From a virus, in the IMG/VR virus record IMGVR_UViG_3300045612_000359, positions 1 to 47,561 of that record: a stretch of DNA of 47,561 nucleotides; one strand, 5' to 3'. Positions 24,992 through 34,015 of the stretch are shown here, piece by piece; within the stretch, counting starts at the first letter, position 1; each line of letters begins with the position of its first letter. The notes beneath the pieces are model-generated. The model searched no databases, was not told the DNA's origin, and saw only the letters and a program-made list of their open reading frames with translations. Made by a program: the position numbers and the translations under genes.

Positions 24992-26839
24992 ATGTCTAAT
25001 CCTTGGCAAGAGGTTTTTGAAACTTTCCGAGATCAAATTGAAGAGAACTATATTACTGAAAAATATGGAATGCATCGTAGCGATGACGAAGAACAGAGAC
25101 AAGCACTTTATGATCTTCGCAATAAAATGAAAAACATGGGTAAGGAAGCTGTAGTTGCTTACCTAAGAAGGTCAAAGATGTCTCCAGATAGAAAAGCTCA
25201 ACTTGCAAGGTCTTTGGGTGTTTCTATCGCTGAATCATTTTTAGATGAAAAAATCACAGCAAGTACTGATATTGGTACAGCTATTAAAGATTTTCAATCA
25301 TCCAATTCTCCTCAACTTTTTGGAAGAAGTAAGGATGCAAGACGAAAAGCTGCAATTGCTGCGGTATTAACTGCCCAACGTGGTGGAAAGAAGTTAAATT
25401 CAGAATCTATTGAAGATATTCATGAAGAGCCAAAACTTCTTGTAAGAATTACGAAAGAAGACGGAACTATATTTCAGAAAAAAATCCCAGCATCTGCTTT
25501 AGCTGATTATAGAAAAAGATATAAAGCTGTAATTGTAGTTGGAGCTGGTCAGGAAGAGCGTGGTAATCCAAATGTTAATGAAACATCAGATTATCTTGAA
25601 CCTGATTTTAACAAACGTGCTAAAAATAATAAGAAAGCAATTGAAGATATGAGCAAGACAAAGGCTCATAAAGATATGGTTGATACCGTAAGAAAAAAGT
25701 TTTTTGAGGCAAAGGAAAAACCAAAGCGTTGGTGGGATGATGATGGTGATGGTATTGGATGGGAACCTGGAGAAGTATCTGGAAAATTTAGCCACAAAAA
25801 GAAAAAGAAAAAGACAGCTAAAGAAGAATTTTCAAATTGGCGAGAAGAAATACCAGAATCTACAGCAGTTCAACGAAGTGTAAAAACTGGAAAATTTTAT
25901 CCGGAGAATGGCAGGGAAGATAAAAAAAAAAGAAAAGAAGAGTCCTTTGAGCCCGAATGTGATTATTCACTCCGTATAGAAGAAAATCGCATTGATGAAT
26001 TAGCAAAACTTCTTGGTGGAAAAATTGTTGAAATTTCTGAAGAAGATAATTTAAATCTTAGGGAATTTGAAGAAGGACCTTCAATAGAAACTGCTGTTGG
26101 TTCAGCTGCTATGGGCGCAGTTGATTTGGCAATTAAAGGTGCTTCTGGATTAAATAGAATACGGCCTTTTATTAGAAATATAAAATTAAAAACCCCAGGT
26201 CAAGCCCCAACTAAAATTCCAAAAATATTTCCATCTAAAACACCAGGACAAGAACCGCATATACCAAAACCAACAAAACCAACAAAACCAACAAAACCAA
26301 CAACGCCAAAACCAGCACCAAAACCATTTCCAAAACCAGCACCGAAACCAGAACCAAAACCAGCACCGAAACCAGAACCAAAACCAGCACCGAAACCAGA
26401 ACCAAAACCAGAACCAAAACCAGCACCGAAACCAGCACCGAAACCAGCACCGAAACCAGAACCAACACCTAAACCTACCCCAACGCAACAACCCAAACCA
26501 AAACCAATAATCATACCAAAACCAATAAGAATTAAGCCAGTTTTTCCAAACCTAATTGACCCCGAAATTGAAAAAGAGTTACAAACTCAAACCCAAACTT
26601 TAATTGATAAAATTACAGGCAAAAGAAAAACTGTTACTGGTACTAGAAAAAATAATAAAACTCCAGTTCCACCAATTGGAGGGGGTACAAAAAATCCCCC
26701 ACCCCCTAAAAATCCCCCACCCCCTAAAAATCCTCCACCCCCCAAAAATCCTCCCACAGGAGGAAGAATACCATTACCACGTTTAGGTGGTATGGGAATC
26801 AATGATCCAATTGCACAAAGTACAGTATTTAAAGTCTAA
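24992..26839 (+). CDS. Large basic protein with PKP repeats, probable virion protein
   Basis: A 615-residue protein of unknown function. Residues 1-90 are helical and charged ([24 protein letters not shown]...). Residues ~90-270 contain [29 protein letters not shown] and [16 protein letters not shown] Lys-rich section follows, then residues ~415-500 form a long PKPxPKP repeat, and residues ~560-590 a short repeat of NPPPPK. The repeats would be extended polyproline-type rods, as in TonB or tail/spike linkers. A late-like AATAAATA lies upstream. The [10 protein letters not shown] segment could bind calcium (D-x-D-G-x-G), but this is a guess. Confidence 0.75.
   Translation: MSNPWQEVFETFRDQIEENYITEKYGMHRSDDEEQRQALYDLRNKMKNMGKEAVVAYLRRSKMSPDRKAQLARSLGVSIAESFLDEKITASTDIGTAIKDFQSSNSPQLFGRSKDARRKAAIAAVLTAQRGGKKLNSESIEDIHEEPKLLVRITKEDGTIFQKKIPASALADYRKRYKAVIVVGAGQEERGNPNVNETSDYLEPDFNKRAKNNKKAIEDMSKTKAHKDMVDTVRKKFFEAKEKPKRWWDDDGDGIGWEPGEVSGKFSHKKKKKKTAKEEFSNWREEIPESTAVQRSVKTGKFYPENGREDKKKRKEESFEPECDYSLRIEENRIDELAKLLGGKIVEISEEDNLNLREFEEGPSIETAVGSAAMGAVDLAIKGASGLNRIRPFIRNIKLKTPGQAPTKIPKIFPSKTPGQEPHIPKPTKPTKPTKPTTPKPAPKPFPKPAPKPEPKPAPKPEPKPAPKPEPKPEPKPAPKPAPKPAPKPEPTPKPTPTQQPKPKPIIIPKPIRIKPVFPNLIDPEIEKELQTQTQTLIDKITGKRKTVTGTRKNNKTPVPPIGGGTKNPPPPKNPPPPKNPPPPKNPPTGGRIPLPRLGGMGINDPIAQSTVFKV
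26258..26474 (+). repeat. [12 protein letters not shown] coding repeat
   Basis: Tandem imperfect repeats, with units ACAAAACCA and CCGAAACCAGCA/CCAAAACCAGAA encoding KPT, KPA and KPE triplets. The long open frames on the opposite strand are by-products of this repeat. Confidence 0.9.
26693..26756 (+). repeat. CCCCCACCCCCTAAAAAT tandem repeat
   Basis: Three to four copies of an 18-bp unit encoding KNPPPP in the same protein. Unusual C-richness for this AT-rich genome. Confidence 0.88.
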
Positions 26840-26844
26840 AATTT

Positions 26845-26851
26845 CTAAATA
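26845..26851 (+). promoter_or_regulatory. Late promoter (CTAAATA) for two small genes
   Basis: CTAAATA, followed by a leader with a GGGGG purine run at 26866-26870 before ATG 26877. Confidence 0.65.
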
Positions 26852-26876
26852 GATTTGGACGTTTAGGGGGATCACC

Positions 26877-27050
26877 ATGGCTAAAATTGTAAAATTAGTA
26901 ACTCCAATTATTTTTGCATTTGCAAATTCTAAAGAAGTTAAGAACTTAGTTCTTGCTCTTATGGAAAGATATGTAGTTAGCACAAAGACCAGTATTGATA
27001 ATGAAATTTTTATGGCAGTTAAGTCAGCTATCTTTAAGCCAGAATCCTGA
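26877..27050 (+). CDS. Small protein (57 aa), unknown
   Basis: ATG 26877 to TGA 27050 encodes MAKIVKLVTPIIFAFANSKEVKNLVLALMERYVVS..., ending KSAIFKPES. It has a moderately hydrophobic N-terminal segment and amphipathic helices. RBS AGGGGG is eight bases upstream, and a late promoter precedes it. Its stop overlaps the next start (TGATG), so the pair is translated together. Function unknown. Confidence 0.7.
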   Translation: MAKIVKLVTPIIFAFANSKEVKNLVLALMERYVVSTKTSIDNEIFMAVKSAIFKPES

Positions 27051-27208
27051 TGCTTACATGCTTACTTACTAATTTCGGATTTACAATATTTCTGGCTTTG
27101 GGTTGGGCATTTTCGGAATGTCTGGGGAATAACGATAAAATAAAAGCAAATAGCGTTTATCAGTTTGTTAGAATTGTTTTAAAAACTTTGATGGAGGGGA
27201 AATCATAG
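27050..27208 (+). CDS. Small single-span membrane protein (52 aa)
   Basis: ATG 27050 to TAG 27208 encodes MLTCLLTNFGFTIFLALGWAFSE..., a probable transmembrane helix near the N-terminus, followed by a polar tail ending VYQFVRIVLKTLMEGKS. It overlaps the upstream gene by one base; its 3' end runs into the terminator stem. A holin-like or membrane-anchor role is possible but not shown. Confidence 0.65.
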   Translation: MLTCLLTNFGFTIFLALGWAFSECLGNNDKIKANSVYQFVRIVLKTLMEGKS

Positions 27209-27224
27209 AGATTTCCCCTTTTTT
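27196..27224 (+). terminator. Intrinsic terminator
   Basis: GGGGAAATC-ATAGA-GATTTCCCC, a perfect 9-bp stem, followed by six T that run into the next late promoter. Confidence 0.93.
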
Positions 27225-27231
27225 ATAAATA
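27224..27231 (+). promoter_or_regulatory. Late promoter (TATAAATA) for the structural gene at 27266
   Basis: An exact TATAAATA directly after the terminator T-run; the leader carries GGTAAGG before ATG 27266. Confidence 0.8.
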
Positions 27232-27265
27232 TTCTTAGATTAACAACAAGTTATAGGTAAGGCAT

Positions 27266-28294
27266 ATGGCTCTCTGGGGCATTTCAACAGCTTCTGAAAC
27301 TGCAGAAAATAATTATGCAATTCCAAAGTTTAATAGTGAAACGGATCGCACTAGAAGTCCTTGGAACACATTTGCAGATGTTCGTGGTTGGATTCAAAGA
27401 AGATATAAAACTAAAGAAAACTCTGGAATTTCTACCCGATATTTTGATGAAGTATTAGTTCCAGTTTCTGGAATTAATAGTACCGGTAATAATGGGGGTA
27501 AAGTTGGAATTGGGACGGCAGGTCCTGTTGCCGTTTTCTTTGAAGATCCCAATAGAGCCTCACCCATTTCAATTGGTGCTGGCGGAACTTCCGGAATTAC
27601 TACTGGCACAACTGGATATGTTCATGTCGTTTTCAATGAACTTGTTTTTGCTAGTGCTGGTGCGACAGTTCGCATTCGTACTTTCAATGCAAATGGAGTA
27701 GAGTCAACTGCAATAGTTGGCACTGCGGTTTCAAATACTCAAAAACAATATGCCTGGGCCGGTTCTGCAGCATCTCATGGATCTCCAAATGTCTATATCG
27801 GATTTAATGGTCAAATTACAAACCGAGTGGCATTTGCATTTACTTCTCCATCTGTAGGTTTGTCTACAAATGTAAATTTCTTAACCACTGCAACAACTTC
27901 TGGACAAACTGTTGCAATTGGAGCAACTGTAATTTTGGTTGATTCAGTATCTCAAGTATCTGCGGGAAGTTCTATTACAATTACCGGAAAACTTGCTAAT
28001 ATTCCTGTAGTCTCAGTTGGAAATACTTTTGTAACTATTGGAGCCGCAAATACCATTGGCACAACAATTACTGCAGGACTTGCTGCTACCTTTAGTACTA
28101 GGACAGTTGCTACTATTCTCAGAATTGATACTCAATCTGGATTTATTGGTATTATTACTGATGGATCAAATGGAGTAGGAGTAATCAGTTCATTTACTGA
28201 ACAGTTTGGCAATGTTATTATTCGGAATGTTGGTGGTGCTGGAACTACAGGATCTGTTGGAATTGGAACTACTACACTAACCGTAATACCATAA
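27266..28294 (+). CDS. Probable virion structural protein, beta-rich
   Basis: A 342-residue protein with N-terminal MALWGISTASETAENNYAIPKF and WNTFADVRGWIQRRYKT, then a long Gly/Thr/Ile/Val-rich part with repeated GxTI and VSVGNT-type turns (VSAGSSITITGKL, VGNTFVTIGAANTIGTTITAG) suggesting beta-sandwich or beta-helix architecture. It has its own terminator-late promoter junction. Similar proteins in cyanophages are detected or annotated as virion structural proteins; head decoration or tail fibre are possibilities. Confidence 0.78.
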   Translation: MALWGISTASETAENNYAIPKFNSETDRTRSPWNTFADVRGWIQRRYKTKENSGISTRYFDEVLVPVSGINSTGNNGGKVGIGTAGPVAVFFEDPNRASPISIGAGGTSGITTGTTGYVHVVFNELVFASAGATVRIRTFNANGVESTAIVGTAVSNTQKQYAWAGSAASHGSPNVYIGFNGQITNRVAFAFTSPSVGLSTNVNFLTTATTSGQTVAIGATVILVDSVSQVSAGSSITITGKLANIPVVSVGNTFVTIGAANTIGTTITAGLAATFSTRTVATILRIDTQSGFIGIITDGSNGVGVISSFTEQFGNVIIRNVGGAGTTGSVGIGTTTLTVIP

Positions 28295-28295
28295 A

Positions 28296-28667
28296 ATGAG
28301 ATTTGATGAATTGAATAAGCAAAATTATTTAATATTTGCTATCCGTAATTATGAAAATCCTCAAGCAGTTACTCAAAGTGACTTTTTGGAAGATATGCGT
28401 AGATTTACTTATATAAAAAGATTATTGAAGAAGTATAAAAATACTGGCGATTTGAATATTAATTTATTAATTAACCACTTTATAATTTTATATAATGTAT
28501 TTGGTGATGCTGCTACTCCTCTTTTATTTTTTAAAATAGATCGGGATTATTGGTGTGTTCTGAAAACTTTTATTATTTTCCTACAAAGACTCCCTGAATA
28601 TCCAAAAACTTTTGTAGATTCTATACAATTAGATTCAACTTGTTTAAAAGCTCTTCAGGAATTATGA
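28296..28667 (+). CDS. Conserved phage protein (DUF7207-like)
   Basis: A 123-residue helical protein: MRFDELNKQNYLIFAIRNYENPQ, DMRRFTYIKRLLKKYKNTGDLNINLLINHFIILYNVFGDAATPLLFFKI, VLKTFIIFLQRLPEYP. This pattern recurs in many marine T4-like phages without an assigned function. I recall the family number only loosely. It starts one base after the structural gene stop and overlaps the next gene by 4 nt. Confidence 0.78.
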   Translation: MRFDELNKQNYLIFAIRNYENPQAVTQSDFLEDMRRFTYIKRLLKKYKNTGDLNINLLINHFIILYNVFGDAATPLLFFKIDRDYWCVLKTFIIFLQRLPEYPKTFVDSIQLDSTCLKALQEL

Positions 28668-28900
28668 ACTTAGATAGAATTATATATATTATAAGACAAC
28701 TTCGTGAAGATTCTCCAACAATGAGTGGAGGAGCAACTCCATTCACAAGTGCAGCTAATCCTAAAGGACCGGTGGCTGGATATGATCAACCCATGGATAC
28801 TGTCGGAAAAAAGAAAAAAACCCTTGATTTTAGAAGATCACTACCGAAAAAATTACCACCCGAATATCAGAACTTATTTCGGAGGAGACCTAGTGTTTAA
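28664..28900 (+). CDS. Small protein with gp23-like mature N-terminal motif
   Basis: A 78-residue protein from ATG 28664. The helical leader MNLDRIIYIIRQLRE is followed by DSPTMSGGATPFTSAANPKG and PVAGYD, which parallels gp23 after its cleavage site (ASPTMSAGATGFTGSSTATG, PVAGFD). The rest is basic (GKKKKTLDFRRSLPKKL...LFRRRPSV). LRE|D at residue 15 is a plausible gp21 protease site. It overlaps its upstream neighbour by 4 nt and the GTG-started downstream gene by 8 nt. Probably a processed head-associated protein; function unknown. Confidence 0.75.
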   Translation: MNLDRIIYIIRQLREDSPTMSGGATPFTSAANPKGPVAGYDQPMDTVGKKKKTLDFRRSLPKKLPPEYQNLFRRRPSV

Positions 28901-29333
28901 CCAAAATTCTTCAACCGATATTAAAGTAGCTGTTCTTGAAGAAAAGCTCAATATTTATGAGCAAATGATGACTAAAATTGAAAACGCTATTGATGCTATT
29001 AGTGAGACAAATAAAAATATTTCAAAAATGCTTGCAATTCATGATGAAAGATTAGAACAAGCTGTTAGATCTGATGAAGTAATTATAAAAATGCTTGAGG
29101 ATATTAAAAAAAATGTAGAAGCAGAAGATACAGATTTGAGCAATAGAATTGATGAAACTAATGTTAAACTGGAAGAAGTTAGAAAAATTAAGTGGATGAC
29201 TGTTGGAGTTGGAATTGTAGTTGCTGCTGGTATTGGAGCGATTTCAACTCTTGCATCGGGAATATTTACTCCAAGTGAAATGGACCACAGAATGGAACCA
29301 CACTATTTCCAGAGCCCAGAACTGCAAAAATAA
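28893..29333 (+). CDS. Coiled-coil protein with C-terminal transmembrane helix
   Basis: A 146-residue protein. I choose GTG 28893 because GGAGGA (28881-28886) is ideally placed and no ATG fits; the frame open upstream overlaps the previous gene. Residues ~10-95 form a heptad-rich coiled coil (VAVLEEKLNIYEQMMTKIENAIDAI...NRIDETNVKLEEVRK). WMTVGVGIVVAAGIGAISTLASGIF is a membrane segment, followed by a short polar tail. This architecture resembles XhlA-type phage haemolysin/holin partners. No lysis gene is adjacent, so the role is uncertain. Confidence 0.72.
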   Translation: MFNQNSSTDIKVAVLEEKLNIYEQMMTKIENAIDAISETNKNISKMLAIHDERLEQAVRSDEVIIKMLEDIKKNVEAEDTDLSNRIDETNVKLEEVRKIKWMTVGVGIVVAAGIGAISTLASGIFTPSEMDHRMEPHYFQSPELQK

Positions 29334-29338
29334 TTCAC

Positions 29339-29367
29339 TTGACATGGGCCAAGTTTTTTGCTATAGT
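29339..29367 (+). promoter_or_regulatory. Early-type promoter for primase and nrd genes
   Basis: TTGACA (29339-29344), 17-bp spacer, TATAGT (29362-29367). The predicted start near 29374 is ~17 bases before the gp61 ATG. Confidence 0.85.
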
Positions 29368-29390
29368 GAGCTTGACGTATCTTGGTTATC

Positions 29391-30395
29391 ATGTCTTTCA
29401 CCGATGAAAAATATATTTCACTTTTGTCCAGCAGGCTACAAAAATTCAAAAAGGTAAGAACTGGAATTTACAATTTTCGGTGCCCTTACTGTGGGGATTC
29501 TAGTAAGAATAAAAATAAGACTAGGGGATATTTTTACCTAAGAAAGAATGATTATAATTTTAAATGTCATAATTGTGGATTTACAAGATCTTTCACATAT
29601 TTTTTAAAAGATCAAGATGAATCTTTATATAAAGAATATTTACTAGAAAGATATAAGGAAGGATTGACTGGTAAAGGATCTGTAGCTCCAGATCCAGAAT
29701 TTAAATTTGATCCTCCTGTATTTAAAAAGAAACCTAAAATTGATTTACCAACTATTGAAATCCTAAATATTTCACATCCAGCAAGAGCATATTTAGAACG
29801 TCGTCAAATTCCAAAAAAATATTTTTCAAAACTATATTTTTGTGAAAACTTTAAGGAATGGACTAATTCTCAGATTCCTACATTTGAATCTATTGAAAAT
29901 GATGAATCTAGAATTATTATACCCCTAATTAATCATGGAAATGTTTTTGGTTACCAAGGACGAAGTTTAAATAAAAATTCTAAAGTTAAATACATAACCA
30001 TTTTATTGGATAGGATAAATCCTAAATTTTATGGTCTGGATGATGTAAACTATGAAGATTCAGTATATGTTGTTGAAGGACCTTTTGATAGTATGTTTTT
30101 AAATAATTCTATTGCGATGGTGGGAGCAGATTTCAATCACATGTTTTTCCTGAGCAATTTTGAGTGTAACTTTATTTTTGTATATGATAATGAACGAAGA
30201 AATAAGCAAATTGTGAATAGAATGGAAAAAATCATTGACATGAAATTGCCAATTGTTATTTGGCCAAATACAGTTAATGAAAAGGATATTAATGATATGG
30301 TTTTGGCTGGACATGATGTAGAAAGTTTAGTTAAATCTAATACTTATAGTGATCTAGAAGCGAAAGTAAAATTATCTGAGTGGAAACGAGTATGA
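29391..30395 (+). CDS. 61: gp61 DNA primase
   Basis: A 334-residue primase (T4: 342). ATG 29391 (MSFTDEKYISLLSSRLQKF). An N-terminal zinc finger, FRCPYCGDSSKNKNKTRGYF...YNFKCHNCGF, is followed by the RNA polymerase/TOPRIM region with GNVFGYQGRSL, YVVEGPFDSMFLNNSIAMVG and FVYDNERRNKQIV. It synthesises primers in complex with gp41. It has its own early-type promoter rather than being in the gp43-gp41 unit. Overlaps nrdA by 4 nt. Confidence 0.95.
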   Translation: MSFTDEKYISLLSSRLQKFKKVRTGIYNFRCPYCGDSSKNKNKTRGYFYLRKNDYNFKCHNCGFTRSFTYFLKDQDESLYKEYLLERYKEGLTGKGSVAPDPEFKFDPPVFKKKPKIDLPTIEILNISHPARAYLERRQIPKKYFSKLYFCENFKEWTNSQIPTFESIENDESRIIIPLINHGNVFGYQGRSLNKNSKVKYITILLDRINPKFYGLDDVNYEDSVYVVEGPFDSMFLNNSIAMVGADFNHMFFLSNFECNFIFVYDNERRNKQIVNRMEKIIDMKLPIVIWPNTVNEKDINDMVLAGHDVESLVKSNTYSDLEAKVKLSEWKRV

Positions 30396-32689
30396 GTAAC
30401 GATACACGAGTTGTTAAAAGAAATGGAAATCTTGAAAAATTAAATCTAGATAAGCTTCATATTATGGTAGATGAAGCTTGTAAAGATATTGCTGGAGTAT
30501 CTGCTTCTCAAGTTGAAATTCAATCTGGAATTCAGTTCTATGATGGAATTAGTACAGAAGAAATTCAACAGATTTTGATTCGGTCTGCGTCAGATTTGAT
30601 TGATTTGGATTCTCCAAATTATCAATTTGTTGCAGCAAGATTGTTATTGTTTTCTTTGAGGAAATCTCTTTATGGTAAAATGAGAGAACTTCCATCTCTA
30701 AGTGAGCATATATTTGATTGTGTTAATTTGAAAATTTATGATGAAGGTGTTATTAAAAAATATACTTCTTCTGAATTATCTGAACTTGATAAGTATATTC
30801 ATCATGACAGAGATTTTCTATTCACTTATGCTGGATTACGTCAAGTAGTTGATAAATATTTGGTTCAAGATAGGAGTTCTGGAAAAGTATATGAAACTCC
30901 GCAATTCATGTATATGATGATTGCGATGACAATTTTTTCTAATTATTCACAGGATACCAGAATCTCTTACATTAAAAGATATTACGATGCAATCTCAAAA
31001 CATAAAATCAGCCTGCCGACACCTATCATGGCAGGAGTTAGAACCCCACTTCGTCAATTTGCAAGCTGTGTTCTTGTTGATATTGATGACTCCTTGGATA
31101 GCATCTTCAGTAGTGACATGGCTATTGGTCGTTATGTTGCTCAAAGGGCAGGAATTGGTATTAATGCAGGTAGAATCCGTGGTATCAACAGTAAAATCCG
31201 AGAAGGAGAAGTTACTCACACTGGCGTTATTCCTTTCCTTAAAAAGTTTGAATCAACTGTACGATGCTGCACCCAAAATGGAATTCGTGGCGGATCAGCT
31301 ACTGCACATTTTCCAATTTGGCATCAAGAAATAGAAGATATTTTAGTTCTTAAAAACAATAAAGGAACGGAGGATAATCGTGTTCGTAAACTTGACTATT
31401 CCATTCAAATCAGTAAGATATTTTATGAAAGATTTATTCAAGATGGTGAGATTACACTTTTCTCCCCACATGATGTTCCTGGACTTTATGATTCTTTCGG
31501 AACAGACAAGTTTGACGATTTATACATTGAATATGAAAATAATTCTTCTATTCCGAAGAAAACTGTCAAAGCCCAGGATCTTATTCTAGATCTTCTTAAA
31601 GAAAGGGCAGAAACGGGTCGTATCTATATTATGAATATGGACCATTGCAATTCTCATTCTTCTTTTATTGATAAGATTGAGATGAGCAATTTGTGTCAAG
31701 AAATTACACTTCCAACTAAACCACTGAATCATATTGATGATCCTGAAGGCGAAGTCGCACTTTGCATTTTATCCGCAATTAATGTTGGCAAAGTTAAATC
31801 CGATGAAGAATTTCAAGATGTTTGCGAACTTGCAGTTAGAGGACTTGATGAAATTATTGAATATCAGGAGTATCCAATTAAAGCTGCAGAGATCTCTACA
31901 AAGGCCCGTAGATCGCTTGGAATCGGCTTCATTGGCCTTGCACACTACTTGGCTAAGCTTGGTTTCAAATACAATTCTCAGGGGGCTTGGGACGCCGTTC
32001 ATGGTTTGTCTGAAAGTTTTCAATATTTTCTTTTGAAAGCTTCTAATCAACTTGCCCAGGAGAGGGGATCATGCGAATACTTCAATCGGACTAAATATTC
32101 TCAGGGGGTTCTCCCCATTGACACATATAAGCGTGACGTTGATGAAATTTCCAATATTCCTCTCCAACACAATTGGGAAGCTTTACGAAGCGATATTTCC
32201 AAATATGGATTGCGAAATTCAACATTGTCCGCACAGATGCCATCGGAGAGTAGCTCAGTCGTCTCAAACGCCACAAACGGCATTGAACCCCCTAGAGGAT
32301 TTTTATCGGTCAAGAAGTCTAAGAAAGGCCCACTCAAGCAAATTGTACCGCAATATCAAACGCTTAAGGCGAACTATAGTTTGCTTTGGGATCTTCCTGA
32401 TAATAGTGGGTATATTAATATTGTTTCAATAATGCAAAAGTTTTTTGATCAGGCAATATCTGGAAACTGGAGTTATAACCCAGAACACTATCCAGATAAT
32501 GAAGTTCCTGTGTCTGTAATGGCTAAAGACTTTTTGACAACTTACAAATATGGTTGGAAAACATCATACTATCAAAATACTTACGATCACAAAACAGATG
32601 AGGTAAAAGAAGAACCAAAAACCACCAATGACTTACTTAAAGAAATTTTAAATTCAGGAGAGGATGACTGTGAAAGCTGTAAAATCTAA
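30392..32689 (+). CDS. nrdA: Ribonucleotide reductase alpha subunit NrdA (class Ia)
   Basis: A 765-residue large subunit (T4: 754). I choose ATG 30392, overlapping the gp61 stop, over the upstream GTG. An N-terminal ATP-cone (VVKRNGNLEKLNLDKLHIMVDEAC) is followed by the catalytic barrel: FASCVLVDIDDSLDSIF, RAGIGINAGRIRG, GGSATAHFPIWHQEIEDIL and MPSESSSVVSNATNGIEPP. The C-terminal redox tail is DDCESCKI. It reduces NDPs to dNDPs with NrdB for phage DNA synthesis. The stretch ~31900-32340 is visibly more GC-rich than its flanks. Overlaps nrdB by 26 nt. Confidence 0.97.
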   Translation: MSNDTRVVKRNGNLEKLNLDKLHIMVDEACKDIAGVSASQVEIQSGIQFYDGISTEEIQQILIRSASDLIDLDSPNYQFVAARLLLFSLRKSLYGKMRELPSLSEHIFDCVNLKIYDEGVIKKYTSSELSELDKYIHHDRDFLFTYAGLRQVVDKYLVQDRSSGKVYETPQFMYMMIAMTIFSNYSQDTRISYIKRYYDAISKHKISLPTPIMAGVRTPLRQFASCVLVDIDDSLDSIFSSDMAIGRYVAQRAGIGINAGRIRGINSKIREGEVTHTGVIPFLKKFESTVRCCTQNGIRGGSATAHFPIWHQEIEDILVLKNNKGTEDNRVRKLDYSIQISKIFYERFIQDGEITLFSPHDVPGLYDSFGTDKFDDLYIEYENNSSIPKKTVKAQDLILDLLKERAETGRIYIMNMDHCNSHSSFIDKIEMSNLCQEITLPTKPLNHIDDPEGEVALCILSAINVGKVKSDEEFQDVCELAVRGLDEIIEYQEYPIKAAEISTKARRSLGIGFIGLAHYLAKLGFKYNSQGAWDAVHGLSESFQYFLLKASNQLAQERGSCEYFNRTKYSQGVLPIDTYKRDVDEISNIPLQHNWEALRSDISKYGLRNSTLSAQMPSESSSVVSNATNGIEPPRGFLSVKKSKKGPLKQIVPQYQTLKANYSLLWDLPDNSGYINIVSIMQKFFDQAISGNWSYNPEHYPDNEVPVSVMAKDFLTTYKYGWKTSYYQNTYDHKTDEVKEEPKTTNDLLKEILNSGEDDCESCKI

Positions 32690-33866
32690 GATTAAGAAAA
32701 CTATCCAACCGCAAGAGACAAAAATGTTACGAGGGATTACCGTGTTTAATTCCGAAATAGCAGAAACGAAAAGACAACCAATGTTTTTTGGAAAGCCTCT
32801 TGGAGTTCAACGATATGATTCTTACAAGTATCCAGTTTTTGAAAAATTAACTCAACAACAACTGGGATATTTTTGGAGACCTGAAGAAATTTCTTTACAA
32901 AAAGATCGTGCAGATTATCAAACTCTTCGCCCAGAACAAAAGCACATTTTTACTTCAAATTTGAAATATCAAATTTTGCTAGATTCTGTTCAGGGAAGAG
33001 GTCCTGGAGTGGCATTCATTCCTTATTGCTCACTTCCAGAATTGGAAGCATGTATGACAGTATGGGAATTTATGGAAATGATTCATTCAAGATCTTATAC
33101 TTATATTATTAAAAACATTTATCCAGATCCTGGAGATGTATTTGATTTTATTCTAAATAATGAACATATTCTAGAAAGAGCTTCTTCAGTTACCGAAGCT
33201 TATGATGATTTTATTAATTCGGCATATTCATATGGATCATCCAATCTTTGGCAATTTGCAAATGAAGGAGTTGAACTTGGGAAGATCCAAAGAAAGGAGT
33301 TGAAGAGAAAACTCTATCGTGCAGTTTCAAATGTAAACATTTTAGAGGGTATTAGATTTTATGTTTCGTTCGCTTGTAGCTTTGCTTTTGGTGAACTCAA
33401 ACTCATGGAAGGATCAGCTAAAATTATCTCTCTCATCGCAAGAGACGAAAATCAGCATCTTGTCATCACTCAAAACATTCTCAACAAATGGCGTGATGGA
33501 GATGATCCAGAAATGGAGCAGATTGCCAAAGAAGAAGGGGAATGGGTAATTCAGGCATTTAAAAAATGTGTGAATCAAGAAAAACTTTGGGCAGAGTATC
33601 TGTTTAAAGATGGCTCTATGATTGGTTTAAATGATAAATTGCTTGGCAATTATGTTGAATGGATTGCGAATCGTCGTTTAAAGGCGATTGGTATTAAGCC
33701 TATCTATGATATTGCCGCTAAAAATAATCCACTTCCCTGGACTGAACATTGGATTTCATCTAAGGGTCTTCAAGTAGCTCCTCAGGAAACTGAGGTTGAG
33801 TCTTATGTCGTTGGTGGAATCAAACAAGATTTGAAAAAAGACACATTCTCGGAGTTTAAACTATGA
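32664..33866 (+). CDS. nrdB: Ribonucleotide reductase beta subunit NrdB
   Basis: A 400-residue radical-generating subunit. AGGAGAGG immediately before ATG 32664 supports this start. Residues matching E. coli NrdB are present: LLDSVQGRGP (D84 region), EMIHSRSYTYI (Glu115, His118 and the radical Tyr122 equivalents), SSVTEAYDDF and RDENQHLVITQN. The diiron-tyrosyl radical set is therefore complete. The C-terminus ends DTFSEFKL, the usual NrdA-docking acidic tail. Overlaps the next small gene by 4 nt. Confidence 0.97.
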   Translation: MTVKAVKSKIKKTIQPQETKMLRGITVFNSEIAETKRQPMFFGKPLGVQRYDSYKYPVFEKLTQQQLGYFWRPEEISLQKDRADYQTLRPEQKHIFTSNLKYQILLDSVQGRGPGVAFIPYCSLPELEACMTVWEFMEMIHSRSYTYIIKNIYPDPGDVFDFILNNEHILERASSVTEAYDDFINSAYSYGSSNLWQFANEGVELGKIQRKELKRKLYRAVSNVNILEGIRFYVSFACSFAFGELKLMEGSAKIISLIARDENQHLVITQNILNKWRDGDDPEMEQIAKEEGEWVIQAFKKCVNQEKLWAEYLFKDGSMIGLNDKLLGNYVEWIANRRLKAIGIKPIYDIAAKNNPLPWTEHWISSKGLQVAPQETEVESYVVGGIKQDLKKDTFSEFKL

Positions 33867-34015
33867 ATCACGATAAGCTTAAGGTTATTATCAAAAACCT
33901 GGAAATTTTACTAGAACAATTGAAGTCTGAAGTGTATTCAAATACAGAAGCTTATAGATCAAATCCATCCATGTTTGGATTTATTTGTGAGGATGATGAT
34001 GGATACACCGACTAA
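33863..34015 (+). CDS. Small helical protein after nrdB (50 aa)
   Basis: ATG 33863 overlaps the nrdB stop; TAA at 34013-34015. Sequence starts MNHDKLKVIIKNLEILLEQLKSEVYS (one amphipathic helix) and ends in an acidic tail CEDDDGYTD. Small proteins of this kind follow nrdB in several cyanophages. No function can be read from the sequence. Confidence 0.72.
   Translation: MNHDKLKVIIKNLEILLEQLKSEVYSNTEAYRSNPSMFGFICEDDDGYTD

Noticed and set aside
26258-26474. CRISPR-like regular repeat
   Set aside because: Repeats are 9-24 bp with no spacers and encode an in-frame Pro/Lys peptide.
26186-26514. Three long open frames on the minus strand, rich in Trp/Phe, Gly/Phe or Val/Leu
   Set aside because: They are the complement of the PKP coding repeat; repeats lacking stops in all frames explain them.
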